This document shows, in pieces, positions 25,101 to 35,393 of a stretch of 64,000 nucleotides of DNA. The notes under the pieces were generated by a model. The model was not told the DNA's origin. It searched no databases and saw nothing but the letters and a program-made list of their open reading frames with translations. This DNA comes from Takifugu bimaculatus (lineage: Eukaryota > Chordata > Actinopteri > Tetraodontiformes > Tetraodontidae): assembly GCA_004026145.2 (NCBI GenBank), contig CP034996.1, forward strand, positions 13,637,641 through 13,701,640, in the 5' to 3' direction. Position numbers and translations under genes: made by a program. Position 1 is the stretch's first letter. Each line of letters begins with the position of its first letter.

Positions 25101-25572
25101 GAAGAGCTGCACACACCTCACTGTGATCTTTGGACCAAAACCCCCGCTGTCTCTTCAGCAAATCCCACAGATGTTCGCGGGCGAAATGTGCCGCTTCTCG
25201 ACCACCGTGGCCATCGAACACGGCGAAAAACGCCACCGACTTCTGAGTGTTGACTGTGTGCTCCGGGACTTTTTCGTCTGACACCGGTGCACCGTGTTTG
25301 CCATTGTCCTCGGTGCATAGGTCTTCTACCCACACGGCAGACACCGGTCCAGCTTCGGCACTAACGTCACTGTCGTGCGTCTGGCTTTCGATGCCTTTCG
25401 CCGTTTGGTTCTCGGCGTTATCTTCTCCTCCGTGTCTCTGCGACTTTGGATCATCTTCAACCGTCGGCTGTGTAGGCTCGTATTCGATTTTTATCTCGAC
25501 AACATCCTCCATGTATTTTCTTCCCCCTTGGTCCGAAAACGCACTCATACGAAACACTATTGCGTCTTCCAT
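22149..25572 (-). CDS. ppm1d: Protein phosphatase PPM1D (Wip1)
   Basis: Coding exons are 25572-25056, 24733-24505, 24358-24234, 24131-23950, 23856-23629 and 22547-22149. Phases are consistent and give 559 residues ending ALCVC, close to the human end KTVCVC. This metal-dependent PP2C-type phosphatase dephosphorylates p53, ATM, Chk and p38 sites in the nucleus and ends the DNA-damage response. Visible family motifs are SDQGGRKYMED (residues 13-23), FFAVFDGHGGREAAHFAREH with DGHGG at 120-124, GLPSTSGTTASVIVIRG, YVAHVGDSAVVVG, TQDHKPELPKE, the Wip1-type KSGVNRVVWKRPR loop, IPFLAVARSLGDLWSYD, LGSDGLWNM and ERMLRADNT. The insert before the catalytic core (about residues 33-110) is acidic here. An additional open exon at 23303-23224 between the last two exons is described separately. 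Gene identity is secure. Confidence 0.94.
23219..23303 (-). CDS. ppm1d: Candidate alternative terminal exon of ppm1d (27 extra codons then stop)
   Basis: After exon 23856-23629 (phase 0), an acceptor CAACAG at 23305-23304 opens a frame of strongly acidic codons, PEPEDDMFYEEDE followed by IYGEEHEEWPCLDW and a TAA, then TGA. A donor-like TG|GTAATG sits just before the stop. Splicing from it to the last exon at 22547 would be out of frame, whereas direct splicing 23629 to 22547 is in frame. The simplest reading is an alternative last exon giving a 454-residue short isoform. A splice join with an unusual acceptor two bases inside the last exon is the other option. No polyadenylation signal was identified. 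Confidence 0.45.
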
Positions 25573-25860
25573 GATCTAAACGTCTGGCGATAATTACATC
25601 AATGCTAAAAAAGACATATGTGATTGCTAGCAGTAGCGTACAAGGTATTTTTGAACCGATTTTGCCGCGACTGTATGGCCGACGGCTTCCTTCCTTTTTG
25701 TTTATCTTCACCCAGACGTCCCGCTGTACGTGATGACGTCATCTCCTCCGCACCAATCACCGCAAAGGCGGAAGTTTGAAACGTGAGCCGCTGACGTCAC
25801 CATGGAGACTTAAATAGCGGATATTTTTAAAGCCTTTTGAAATATATTCGAAATAATTTA
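25573..25860 (-). promoter_or_regulatory. ppm1d 5' leader and promoter with two CRE motifs and a CCAAT box
   Basis: Upstream of the ppm1d start codon are two perfect palindromic cAMP-response elements TGACGTCA, at 25734-25741 and 25792-25799 (58 bases apart), with CCAAT at 25753-25757 between them. The area is GC-rich compared with its flanks. CREB-type control of the human PPM1D promoter through a CRE is reported, so the pair fits the gene. The transcription start was not fixed; it is probably near 25700. Confidence 0.65.
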
Positions 25861-25978
25861 ATTCACTGAAAAGTCTCTTGAGCTGTCTACACTCTGTGGA
25901 CTCTAACGTTCTGACTTAAATCTCTGTGTTTCAAAAGTGCGTGGAAAAACTCAGACTTAGATTGGAAAGTTAACTGAG

Positions 25979-26082
25979 ATGTGCCTGTGTCAGCATCTTT
26001 TATATGCTTATGCCTAGAGTAAAAAACCTTTAATAGGTAGTTTGTAGGAAAATAAAAACACCACCACTTAGTCAACAATGAT
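25979..26082. repeat. Copy 1 of a 105-bp direct repeat
   Basis: The segment begins gatgtgcctgtgtcagcatc and includes cctttaataggtagtttgta, ending in agtcaacaatgat. A second copy in the same orientation lies at 28630-28735. The two differ at a modest number of positions. Confidence 0.85.
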
Positions 26083-26669
26083 TTTTATTGTCTTGTGTTT
26101 GCAGCCAAGAGAAAGATGGACCATTTTCCCAGACAGTGAGGATGAGCCGGAGGTTCAACCAGGTGAGCTCCTCGTGATCAGGAACACCTTGGAAACATCC
26201 AACAAGAATGCACTTTTTGAACCCACAAACTTCACAATCAAACACTGGAATATTTACTCATATTATTGGTATAAAACATTTTATCATGGCAGGTTAAATA
26301 GATTTTTCCATTTGCAAACTATTGACAAAAAAGTCCCATTGTTGTTACATCAACCTTCTTTGACCTTTTTTTTTACTGAGGAAGAGGAGCTGTAACACAC
26401 CTGTGGAGCCTAACGGTCTGACCGTTCACCGTGAAAATCAGCAGTGAACAGTAAGTACTCAACCATCCAATGGAGATTATATTTCTTTGGTCATTGGAGT
26501 GTAAACATGTAAACAGTGTACTTTTTTTTCCTGACTAGAAGGCATAGATGTAACCACTAGGGGGCGCACTTTGGCCAATTAACTGTTGGTAATGCAAACA
26601 GAATAAAAAAGAATACAAAGAGTGTTTTTGTAATTACAGCCAAACACTACTGGTTTACAGCATTAACAA
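26083..26669 (+). other. Intergenic stretch with one exon-like segment and a CTCF-like motif
   Basis: An exon-like segment at 26105-26162 has an acceptor (tgtttgcag) and a strong donor (CAG|GTGAGC). One frame reads RERWTIFPDSEDEPEVQP, which I do not recognise. The rest to 26669 is AT-rich and shows nothing else except the CTCF-like core at 26554-26567. Confidence 0.35.
26554..26567 (+). promoter_or_regulatory. CTCF-like motif (full consensus match)
   Basis: CCACTAGGGGGCGC satisfies every position of the CTCF core consensus CCASYAGRKGGCRS. It lies about 0.75 kb upstream of the ppm1d promoter, pointing away from ppm1d. Confidence 0.5.
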
Positions 26670-28060
26670 GTGTAACTGGTCAGAAAGATTCAGATTTTCA
26701 GCAGACAAGACTACATATATGTCCCACCCAAAAGAACGTAGCAGAGAAATTCAAGTTTAAACTGTGTGATAAGAATTTTGAAAGAGCACAAGATGTTATA
26801 TTTATAGAGATGTAGTTTAATAATAATAATAAAGAGTGGTAGTAATTCAATGAAAATGTTCAACCATCAGTTATAGGTTATGGAAATATAGCATATGGAT
26901 CAGCAGCAGAAACACAGTTTGAAAAACTTGTGATTCAAAGTACAGCAATGACAGTATATACGTAAGAGCAAAGAAATTATCAGCAATATCATCATTACAG
27001 GTAGAAATGGGGGAAATGCCACTTCAATGAAGAAGAAATTAAATTGCAATTACATATTAGACAAATATACAGGGACAAGGAATTAATCATCCAGCAAGTT
27101 AATTAATTAATCATCCAGTTATGGTGTGTGGGAAAGAAAGCAGAAAAGATGGTTCTTACATGCAAAAATTACTGTCTTTCTGCGATTATTCTCCCACATC
27201 TTCCTTGGATACTACCAAATCCAGAGATAGATGTGTGATTGCAGAAACAAATCAAGAATAAAAAGGAAGGCTGTGATTTAAAGGCATCAAATTATAACAG
27301 CAAATACTATGGGTATTTTACAGATATTTACACATGGGCTCCAAACAGCCAGAAAGAGGAAAGAGAGCAGCAGCATTTGCTGTTCCAGAATCTTAAGTGA
27401 AGCAGACAGCAAGAATAAAAGATGACCTTTCAGTTCTCGCAGCAGAATTATTCGCAATAATCATGGCATTATAGTGGAGAGAGGAGGCCAGAGCAGTAAG
27501 GATAATAACAGTGTGTAGCAGGTTTACAAACTAGTCTGTCAAATGCAAGGCAGGATCCTCTGTGTGAAATATCAGCCTTGGTGCGTAAGGTTTAATCAAT
27601 ACTTGTTACATTTGTTTGGATAAAAGCTCATTTTGGAGCTCAAGGAAATGAACTTTGAGATAAATCTGCAAAACAGGCTTTATGTGCAGACCCGGTATTA
27701 ATCGAAGCAACTTTGGGCTGAACTGAAGCTAAAGCATTGATTTAAAAAAGGGAATTAAAGAAACAACCGATGGAGTAATGGAAATGAAGGATGAGAACAA
27801 AACACACAGAACTCTATCATACATTACATATTATGGGAAAATATGAAGATTGGGGAGTGTGATAGTTGCAGAGAAGGAGAAACTACAGGATATGTGATCC
27901 TGACATGAGGGAGGGATGAAAAGAAAACATGAAGTGAAAGGACTAATGTTTAGCTATACTGTGATGATGAAGAGCACATCTGAAGATGGGGCCCACTGAT
28001 ACATTTTGGAAGTTGAAAGAGCAACAGGATTAGGTAAAAGGATTTAAAATGCATATTTAA
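26670..28060 (+). mobile_element. Decayed 3' part of an I-group non-LTR retrotransposon (LINE) with RNase H domain
   Basis: Translation across stops and frameshifts on the plus strand gives the C-terminal reverse-transcriptase region (FQQTRLHICPTQKN, KFKFKLCDKNFERAQDVIFI, YGNIAYGSAAETQFEKL), then the RNase H region (FAVPES, KQTARIKDDLSVLAAELFAI, ALWREEARAVR with one stop). It ends in the tail typical of fish RNase H-bearing LINEs (LEVERATGLGKRI, compare FLKETGL). Many stops show it is dead. The 5' half (endonuclease and catalytic reverse transcriptase) is absent, as expected from 5' truncation. Clade placement in the I group is by remembered motif pattern. Confidence 0.7.
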
Positions 28061-28629
28061 TATATTTTTTCAGAGGGTAGACTAGAAGACGAAGAGTGGG
28101 GAGGAGTGTGACAGCTACACACAGCCTGCTAAGAGTTAAATGGCAATTTATTATTTCTGTGCTGACTTGGATCAGTGAGGGACGATTCTAGGACTGTGAA
28201 TGGGAGCGTTTTCACAGTGTGGGAGAGAGTTGAGCTGAGGATGCAGTATTATTATTATTGACAAATATTGATTACTACGGTATGTAACACATCTGCACAT
28301 GAACCCAACTGCTCAGGTTAGAACCCAACTGCAAGACTCTCATTTAATATCAAATACTTAAATGATGTTCACAGTAAGTAAACACTGTAAACACATCACT
28401 CAGACCTCACACAGTGTAGCTCTTTATAGAGCCACTGTAATCATATTGTTATGTTCCCACAGCATTCTGGAATCCAGTAAACCCAGTAGGTGCATCAGGG
28501 CTCCTGTACCGATGGCATCAGTAACCTGTCTACACAGTACGGCCGGTGTGGAACGTCAGGTATGTCTCCAGCCCAGTGAGTACACGTTCAGATTGTAAGA
28601 TGGAGAATGTATCAACACAAACCAAAAGG
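28061..28629. other. Intergenic stretch with one exon-like segment
   Basis: The left part may be the LINE 3' untranslated tail. At 28463-28559 there is a segment with a good acceptor (gttatgttcccacag) and a donor (CAG|GTATGT). One frame is open throughout (LESSKPSRCIRAPVPMASV and onward), but no family is recognised. Confidence 0.35.
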
Positions 28630-28735
28630 GATGCGCCTGTGTCAGCATCATTTATATGTTTCGGATTAGAGTAAAACACCTTTAATAGGTAGTTTGTAGG
28701 AAAATATTAATATATTACCACATAGTCAACAATGA
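28630..28735. repeat. Copy 2 of a 105-bp direct repeat
   Basis: Same orientation as the copy at 25979-26082, sharing gtgtcagcatc, cctttaataggtagtttgta and agtcaacaatgat. Similarity stops abruptly on both sides. Confidence 0.85.
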
Positions 28736-28739
28736 TGGT

Positions 28740-28920
28740 TCTCAGCTCAAGCCTGCGGATGAAACTTGGGGGGTGTTCTGGTATCAGGGGAAGGTGCCAG
28801 GACACTTTCAGTGCACTGCTGAGGTACCCTGGAGCAAGGTACCACACCCCAAAATGCTCACATAGGGACTCATTCAGGGTTGTACCATTGTACCAAAGGG
28901 ACAAAGCGGCCAAGAAAATA
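28740..28920. repeat. Fragment of a dispersed fish repeat
   Basis: The stretch contains 'ggacactttcagtgcactg', 'ctggagcaaggtacc', 'aatgctcacataggg' and 'gactcattcagggttgtacc', words seen in abundant teleost short repeats and partly shared with 1862-2126. No coding function is assigned. Confidence 0.5.
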
Positions 28921-30419
28921 AAAAGTCAACACTGTGAACAAATTGTCTAAATTTTATGCACGAGAACTTGTTTATGCCGAACAAAATCACTGAGCAGTCA
29001 ACATTCCTCATTAGTTGCCGTGTGACAACAGGTGCTAAATAACACATTTTCATTTGCTGTGTTGTTTTGTTGTCCGTGCATAATGCAAATAAATCGGGCT
29101 GACATGTTGGTCAGAAGACACAAGGTCAAATTCACCCAAATCATGAATGGTGATGTCATGAATCATTATTATAATGCAGCCTTTTAGTCACAACACCATC
29201 ACCTCATAGTCAACAGTTGCCATCAATATTTGATTTTTACCATTTCTATAGTTGATATACTTGATATCGCTTAAAAATAGTAATCATATGTATATGGTCT
29301 GTCTATAGATGCATAATTGATATGTATAATTCATTTTCAGCATGTTTCTGAAGACCAGTGAGAAACTATTAAGTATATACATGCAACCATGTATTTATCT
29401 ATTTATCCAGGCATTTATCCAACTGTTTATCAATTTAGTCAAATTCTTCTTTGTCTAAGGGTAAATCTTTCTATCTCACATGTAAGAATGAGGCTACATA
29501 CTGTATGTAGGGGGAGCAGTTGGACTTTCTGGCATCATGTTTTCTGTAAGTCTCTTTATCCCTGAAACTCTAAATCTCTCACCTAGTCTTTATCCCAGGA
29601 AACCCACCTCTAAACTCTGTCTTCTGCTCCCATTTTCCTTCTCTCTTTCTCTCCCTCTCCCTCTCCTTCTCTTCCCCTTCCTAGTGTTTAATATCCATTC
29701 ATAGTCCTGCCCTCAGAGGGGTCCTGTCTGCAGACAGGCCACTATTACAGATGAGGAGGCAAAGTGATTTCCATGTAAATAGTGTCAGAATGTCATTTTC
29801 AAGTGAAGCTGCTGAGAAAATGAATTTCCGAAGATTGCCAAGGGGCAATGACACCTGGATTACATTCTCATAGAATCCCAATGCAGCTCTCAGATAATGG
29901 CCCATCCATAAAAATAGCTTTGTTTGGCTTCCTGTCTGTCTAAAAACTGAAGCGTCTGTCAGCCAAACTAAAGACGAGAGAGGAGACGGGACTGCAATAT
30001 TACCATATAAATGTCTGCTCAAATAACCAGTGTTCACGTCTGGATATTAGAGAAACAATCAATTATATTAATCTAGTGTGTTTGTGAGTGAGAAATCCAC
30101 TTAATCTGCTGCAAGAGAAATATAGTGAAGTGTTAGAATTAACCGGTGAACCTGGACATAAATGACCTTGTAGTTGTACGTCTCCATTGGCCATGGTATA
30201 CACTTAATCAGCTAAATAACTTAAATAACACAGAGACCCCCTTTTAAAATGTGCTGCTGGTGGTTTGAAGCTCTAACAGTTGCAGTCAACCCAGAACAAT
30301 AAAGCCTGGTTTGCTGTTGCCACATGGATAGCACCACTGGAGCCACATGGAGACAATTTATTACTAAAATGCTGCATTTCCTCTGACTCTCACCTGTAAA
30401 GGAGAACTGTTTCAGGTTT

Positions 30420-30670
30420 TCTCATTGTTCTTTCCAAAGACATGCAAATCAGGTCCACAGGAGACCCGGAACTGCCTCGCTGTGAGTAAGTCGATGGTGT
30501 GTGTCCTGCGGTTGACTGGTGACCTCTTCCTGGGTGTATTTCTGCCTCCTGACTGCCCCCTTGACTACTGGGCTATACTCTAGCGCCCCCCATGGCTCTG
30601 ATGAGGAATACAAAGCAAAAATGGATCGGTTAGTTAAAGCAATATTTGGGCCTACCAGCACAGAACAAAA
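30420..30670. repeat. Dispersed fish short interspersed repeat copy
   Basis: It shows the order typical of the family: 'ccaaagacatgcaaatcagg', a central segment ending 'gtgtgtcctgcggttgactgg', 'tgacctcttcctgggtgtat', 'tctgcctcctgactgccccc' and a final 'gaatacaaagcaaaaatgga'. Coding capacity is absent. Confidence 0.65.
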
Positions 30671-32618
30671 CAGGATTAAAAAAAAAAAATTAGATAAGCT
30701 TAAAAATAAATGTAATATTTCCAAGTCATTGATTCAAAGTAAAAATATTTCAAAACCAGGTGAGAGGCAATATCCTAGGCTCTTCAAATACAACCCACCC
30801 CAGGCTGTAACCACAAGGGCTGTAACTTAGTCACCCTGGCCAGTTAAGAGACATTATTGTTGTTTCCCCTTCAGGCGATTATCTTTCCAATGTCACACTC
30901 TCAAATCTGCTCCTGTCAGCGTGACAGACGACCAAGATATTGACTTGAGGTTGATTCAAGACCACACTGCTGCGTTAGAAGATGGATCTTGATAAGAGGG
31001 CTGCCGATAAGAGTCTGGTTGAAAGGAAAATAGTCTCGGGTCACATGCCCCGATGCCCTTCTGTTGCAGCTGCAGAATACCAAAACATTCACCTCAGCTT
31101 TTAAAGAAGCCCTAACAGATTAATTTGGTGTGAATTTTTATTTTTTTATTTTCAATTTCTAGATGGAGTATTAATTGTAATATCAGTTTCATTGTATGAA
31201 AAATAAAACAACAAAAATTGCCTGGCTTTTGCTGCAATACCGACCTTGTACATCGAGGCATTATTTATGATTATTGTCCACTCAGATGCGCTGTCACATG
31301 ACATCCAGTAAATTGCATATTTTCACAGCAGAATATGCAACAATGAAGTCATTTGTCAGTAAATCAAATGATTTGAGAGTAATACTGAAGACAGAAGACA
31401 AACTATGTTGTTTATAGTGATCTGCTTTGAAAAATTAGGGGAAATAAATGATCATCTTAGTGGTGAAATTTGCCCTCTTCTATTGTCCCTAATGTCCGAC
31501 TTAATTGCAGAGAGTGAATTGTCTGAGTGTAGCCTTAGGACCCTGAGGATATTGGACCTAGGCTGCTGCAGAGGTAGGTATGTGATTTGTATTCACCCCA
31601 TCTGATAGCGTCTTCTGGATCACAGATGGATTATTTAGGCTTTTCCTCCGGCAAAGGCTCCCTTTCCTTGATATTCCCCCACCACTGCTTTTGTGCACAT
31701 CTTTTCTTCTATTTCCTTTCCATTTCTGCGGTCATTGTTTGGTACCGGGATACCTCAAAAGCTCACACTGGAACCGATCTGACTGGAGTGGAAAAAATGG
31801 AACAGTAATGACGGATGCATAACCTGGAAGGGTAAGTTGCAAACTTGTTCTGCTCCTCATATCCCACTAACCTGAGTAATTATGCTTATTTATTTCACCC
31901 TCAGATCATTCACCAACACAGGAGTGCTGTCCACATCCTGTGGTGCTGGAAGTTGCTCTGAGCGGATATTTCTGATAACTCCCGTTTGCTTTTTCAATTA
32001 TGCATGTTCTCAAATCTACAATCTACAGTGCCTGGTCATAAATCTCCAACAGCTCTGATTTAATTAAATATGCTTTCATTGAATGCTTATAATGTAACTG
32101 AGAATATGTTGCAAGTGAAACCTGGCGCAGCAGGTAATCCTGTATTTCATCAGGCAGCAGTTATCAATATTAATTATCCCCAGTTTTACGGGCTACATGA
32201 CAGATAATAGATGTGAATGTATTTATGTCCTAATACTTAAAAAAGAAAGAAAGTTTGTCTTGTTAGGAAACAGTGAGAACATACGGGGATCATCCTTCGG
32301 TAATGTTAATGCGTGCACGCCTTGAAAAATCCTTTGTCAAGTTGAAAGGATTCAGTGGATTCAGATACTAAATCCCTTTATCTAAATTCCTTTCAAGTGT
32401 GCTTGAGGTTTTTTTTAATATTTTTTTTATCAAGGACGGATGAAGTGGAGGTTTGGAGTTCAGGCACGGGCTCGTTATATGTCTCCTCTACTGTTACCTG
32501 ATAATAATCTTTAGCTAATATTTGTGCAGCCTTTAACACTACTAGTGGAACTGCAGCCAACTGTGTGGTTATATGGTGGCAATGCCAAAGAATCAGAGAT
32601 ATCTGTCCTCTGAAGAGG

Positions 32619-32670
32619 GTGCGTGTGTGTGTGTGTGTGTGTGTGCGTGCGTGTGTGTGTGCGTGTGTGT
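32619..32670. repeat. (GT)n microsatellite
   Basis: An interrupted GT dinucleotide tract with GC steps, about 52 bases, in intergenic DNA upstream of robo1. Confidence 0.9.
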
Positions 32671-34009
32671 TGCTGCTATATGCGATCATCTCTGACAGGG
32701 GCCCCACACATTCAACTATCACTTGTAACTTTGAGTCCCGACAGGTGTTGCATCTCAAGCTTTTAATATTCCCTGTCTTGCTCTGATAGCTCCCATAATG
32801 CACTATATATGCAGTCCTGTACTCCCACCCACCCGTTGCACCATACAGATGGTGTAATCATACATCAACTTCCCTACTGGCAGTTGAGCAGAACTCCTCT
32901 GGTCTGATGAGTTTTTACTACATCCTTCTCTAACGTGTAACTTCAAATGGGTGGCAATAATGTAGAGAACGTGTGAGTGTCTTTCTGTCCTTTTTTCTTC
33001 ATTTATCTATAGGAGTCAGTCTCCTACAGTATATTCCCTCTGAATTATCAGTGAATCCCACTTCCTGGTTGTGGCCCAGCCCATGTTTACTCTGCACCCT
33101 GGTGGTTTTGCTCTGCAGACGCCAACTCACCATCATGCTTTGTTATCATGTGCATATTCTACCTTAAAAATTAGAGGTTAAAAAAGTTCACAGAATCAAA
33201 AAGAACATCACGTCCATGCAAAATCTACAGGTCTTTTGTGCAGCGCTGCCGTCTATCTGGCCTAACATTTTCAATTGCACACCGTGAGCTGTCTCCATCA
33301 ATACTCAGGGGTGAACTGGGAGGGGAAGGGGGGATTGGGCTGCGGGCTGATTCTGTTCACGCTCCAGCGGGCGCTACAGTGTGGGCTGTCTGCTGCCTTT
33401 CGGGGAAGCTCCTGTTCTGCCTTATTGACAATATGTTGGAGGGTAAGGTGTGATTATTCTCCATGTAGACAGAAGAAGGAAGGGGAAATCAGCAGTCCTG
33501 TCGTCTCTGATCTGCACACTCTGCCCATCAGCAGAGCTCTAGTCAGGATGAGGCCCTCTGCACCTGAACACGTGCAGCAGCTGGAGCCCACATTATTCTA
33601 CATTAATGAAAGCAACACGACAAAAACTATATATCCAGACAGTTATTTTCTGTGAATTTCTCATTTCATTTTGCTCTCAGATCCCCCCCAGTTTCCTCTG
33701 TTAGATTACGCTGCTCAGTTTGGCATTTAATATCGCCACTCACACATATTATGCTGACATCCAGAGCTATAATCTGATTGGCTCATCATATAATCTTGTG
33801 CAAATGTTTGCATCAGCAGATTTCCATATGAATGCTGTTTAATATAGACTTTCATCACTGTGATATTATAGCTCAGAGTTGTGTAATCTTTGAAAGATCA
33901 GCACTTTTACTAGAGTTCAGACACTCAGTTGTGACTGTTTTGTTATCAGTGATGTCATATTGTTTATTCGAGCATAATACGCATAAAACTAAGAATATGT
34001 AGTGCTGAC

Positions 34010-34046
34010 AAATACAAGGTAAAATCTCCTATTTTACCTTGTATTT
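34010..34046. repeat. Perfect 16-bp hairpin with 5-base loop
   Basis: The arm aaatacaaggtaaaat (34010-34025), loop ctcct and exact complement attttaccttgtattt (34031-34046) form an uninterrupted AT-rich stem 1.3 kb upstream of the first robo1 coding exon. It is too short for a standard microRNA precursor. Confidence 0.8.
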
Positions 34047-34775
34047 ATCCTGCATATTTGATGATTTGACCTATCTGAAGGACTGGAACTATGGGATGTT
34101 GTCAGTGGAGTCCCCAGTTGCAATGTGTTTATTTTTATACCACCTAACAGGTTATGCAGCATCGTATCGTCACACTCTTCAAGATTTGTGTGTCAGGTGT
34201 CTCAAACACAGCTAATGGCTACAGAGAGATTACAGTTAGTTTTATTTATTCAGGAAAACTAGTCAAAAATGAAGCCCTTCTCTTTTACACAGTGACAGTT
34301 CCAGCTTATAAATGACCTGAAACAGAATTTGTGCCAGGCCTGGAAAAGTCAAATCAGAGTCAATGGATCCTAATCGATTACACAAACGAGCAATCGACTG
34401 GTCATGAAGTGGAAAAGTGATAAAATGTTACAGTAAATTCACTTGATAGCAGATTTAATTGACCCACATGACCCGACCCACACTGACCCCCTTTTTCCTG
34501 TCATCACTCCGTGCACAAGATCCTCAGCGCCTGCTTTAACTCTTTCACAATGATGGCTGTTGCACATTTGTCAGAACAATGAAAGTGGAGCAGGGAGCTG
34601 GCGGCCAACAGGGCGCCAAGACACCCCAGGGATCTGGCTGTCCGTCAGACAGCCAGGATGAGTTGCAAAGCTGTTTGTACCACAGATGGCTGATCAGTGC
34701 AACTGACTCCCTTTTTCAGCGGCCTGGCACTGTCACCGTGTCTCATCATTATTCCCACAAGAGAGTGTTTGGTTT

Positions 34776-34776
<1 letters not shown>

Positions 34777-34812
<36 letters not shown>
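34777..34812. repeat. (GT)18 microsatellite
   Basis: A perfect GT dinucleotide run of about 36 bases lies upstream of the first robo1 coding exon. Confidence 0.9.
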
Positions 34813-34814
<2 letters not shown>

Positions 34815-35393
34815 CTGTCTGTTCTGGAAGGTTGGTCTGTGACATGCAGGAGGTAAATGTAAGCATGTTTCTCTGGAGTTTGACTGGGATTATGCATGAG
34901 CCCGTGAAAGTTGAATGGAGCGCCGTGTGCACGCCTGGCGCAGGTGTCAGGGACACATCGCTCGAGCGAGTGCTGGAATGTGATATGGAGAGCAACAGTG
35001 AGGCTGCGGTGATACGCTTTCCCCTGTTATATGCAGATCGGATCAGACTGAGTCAGTCTGGCTGCGCGCTGAGAAGGACTCAGAACAAAGTCCATCTGTC
35101 TGCCTCGCCACTTTCACGGTACTATTTTACTCAGGAACTTGGTCACCTTGAGCTCAGCAGGGTTGGAAATGAGCATTTCTTTTTCTTTTTCTTTTTTTTA
35201 AATCCAATTTTCCTGAAGCGTTTTAACAAACCAACGCAGAGAGATAGGAATCATGCAAAGCCTTCTTAAGGAAACCACAGGAGATAATGTTGTCATCTTC
35301 AGTCTCTGGTTGATTGATGATTACGTCATGTCTGTCTAAGATTAAGCCTTGACCTCTTTATTGCTTCCAGGTCTGGAAAGGCCAAAGGGGCAC

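Larger units (their letters stand above)
28921..35370. other. Gene-free interval between ppm1d and robo1
   Basis: About 6.4 kb without recognisable coding exons. It includes pyrimidine-rich sequence at 29560-29690, the short repeat at 30420-30670, GT tracts and a perfect hairpin at 34010-34046. Upstream non-coding exons of the long robo1 transcript probably lie within or beyond this interval but cannot be recognised from sequence alone. Confidence 0.5.

Noticed and set aside
25247..25579. 110-codon plus-strand open frame over the first ppm1d exon.
   Set aside because: Antisense shadow of a conserved, GC-richer coding exon.
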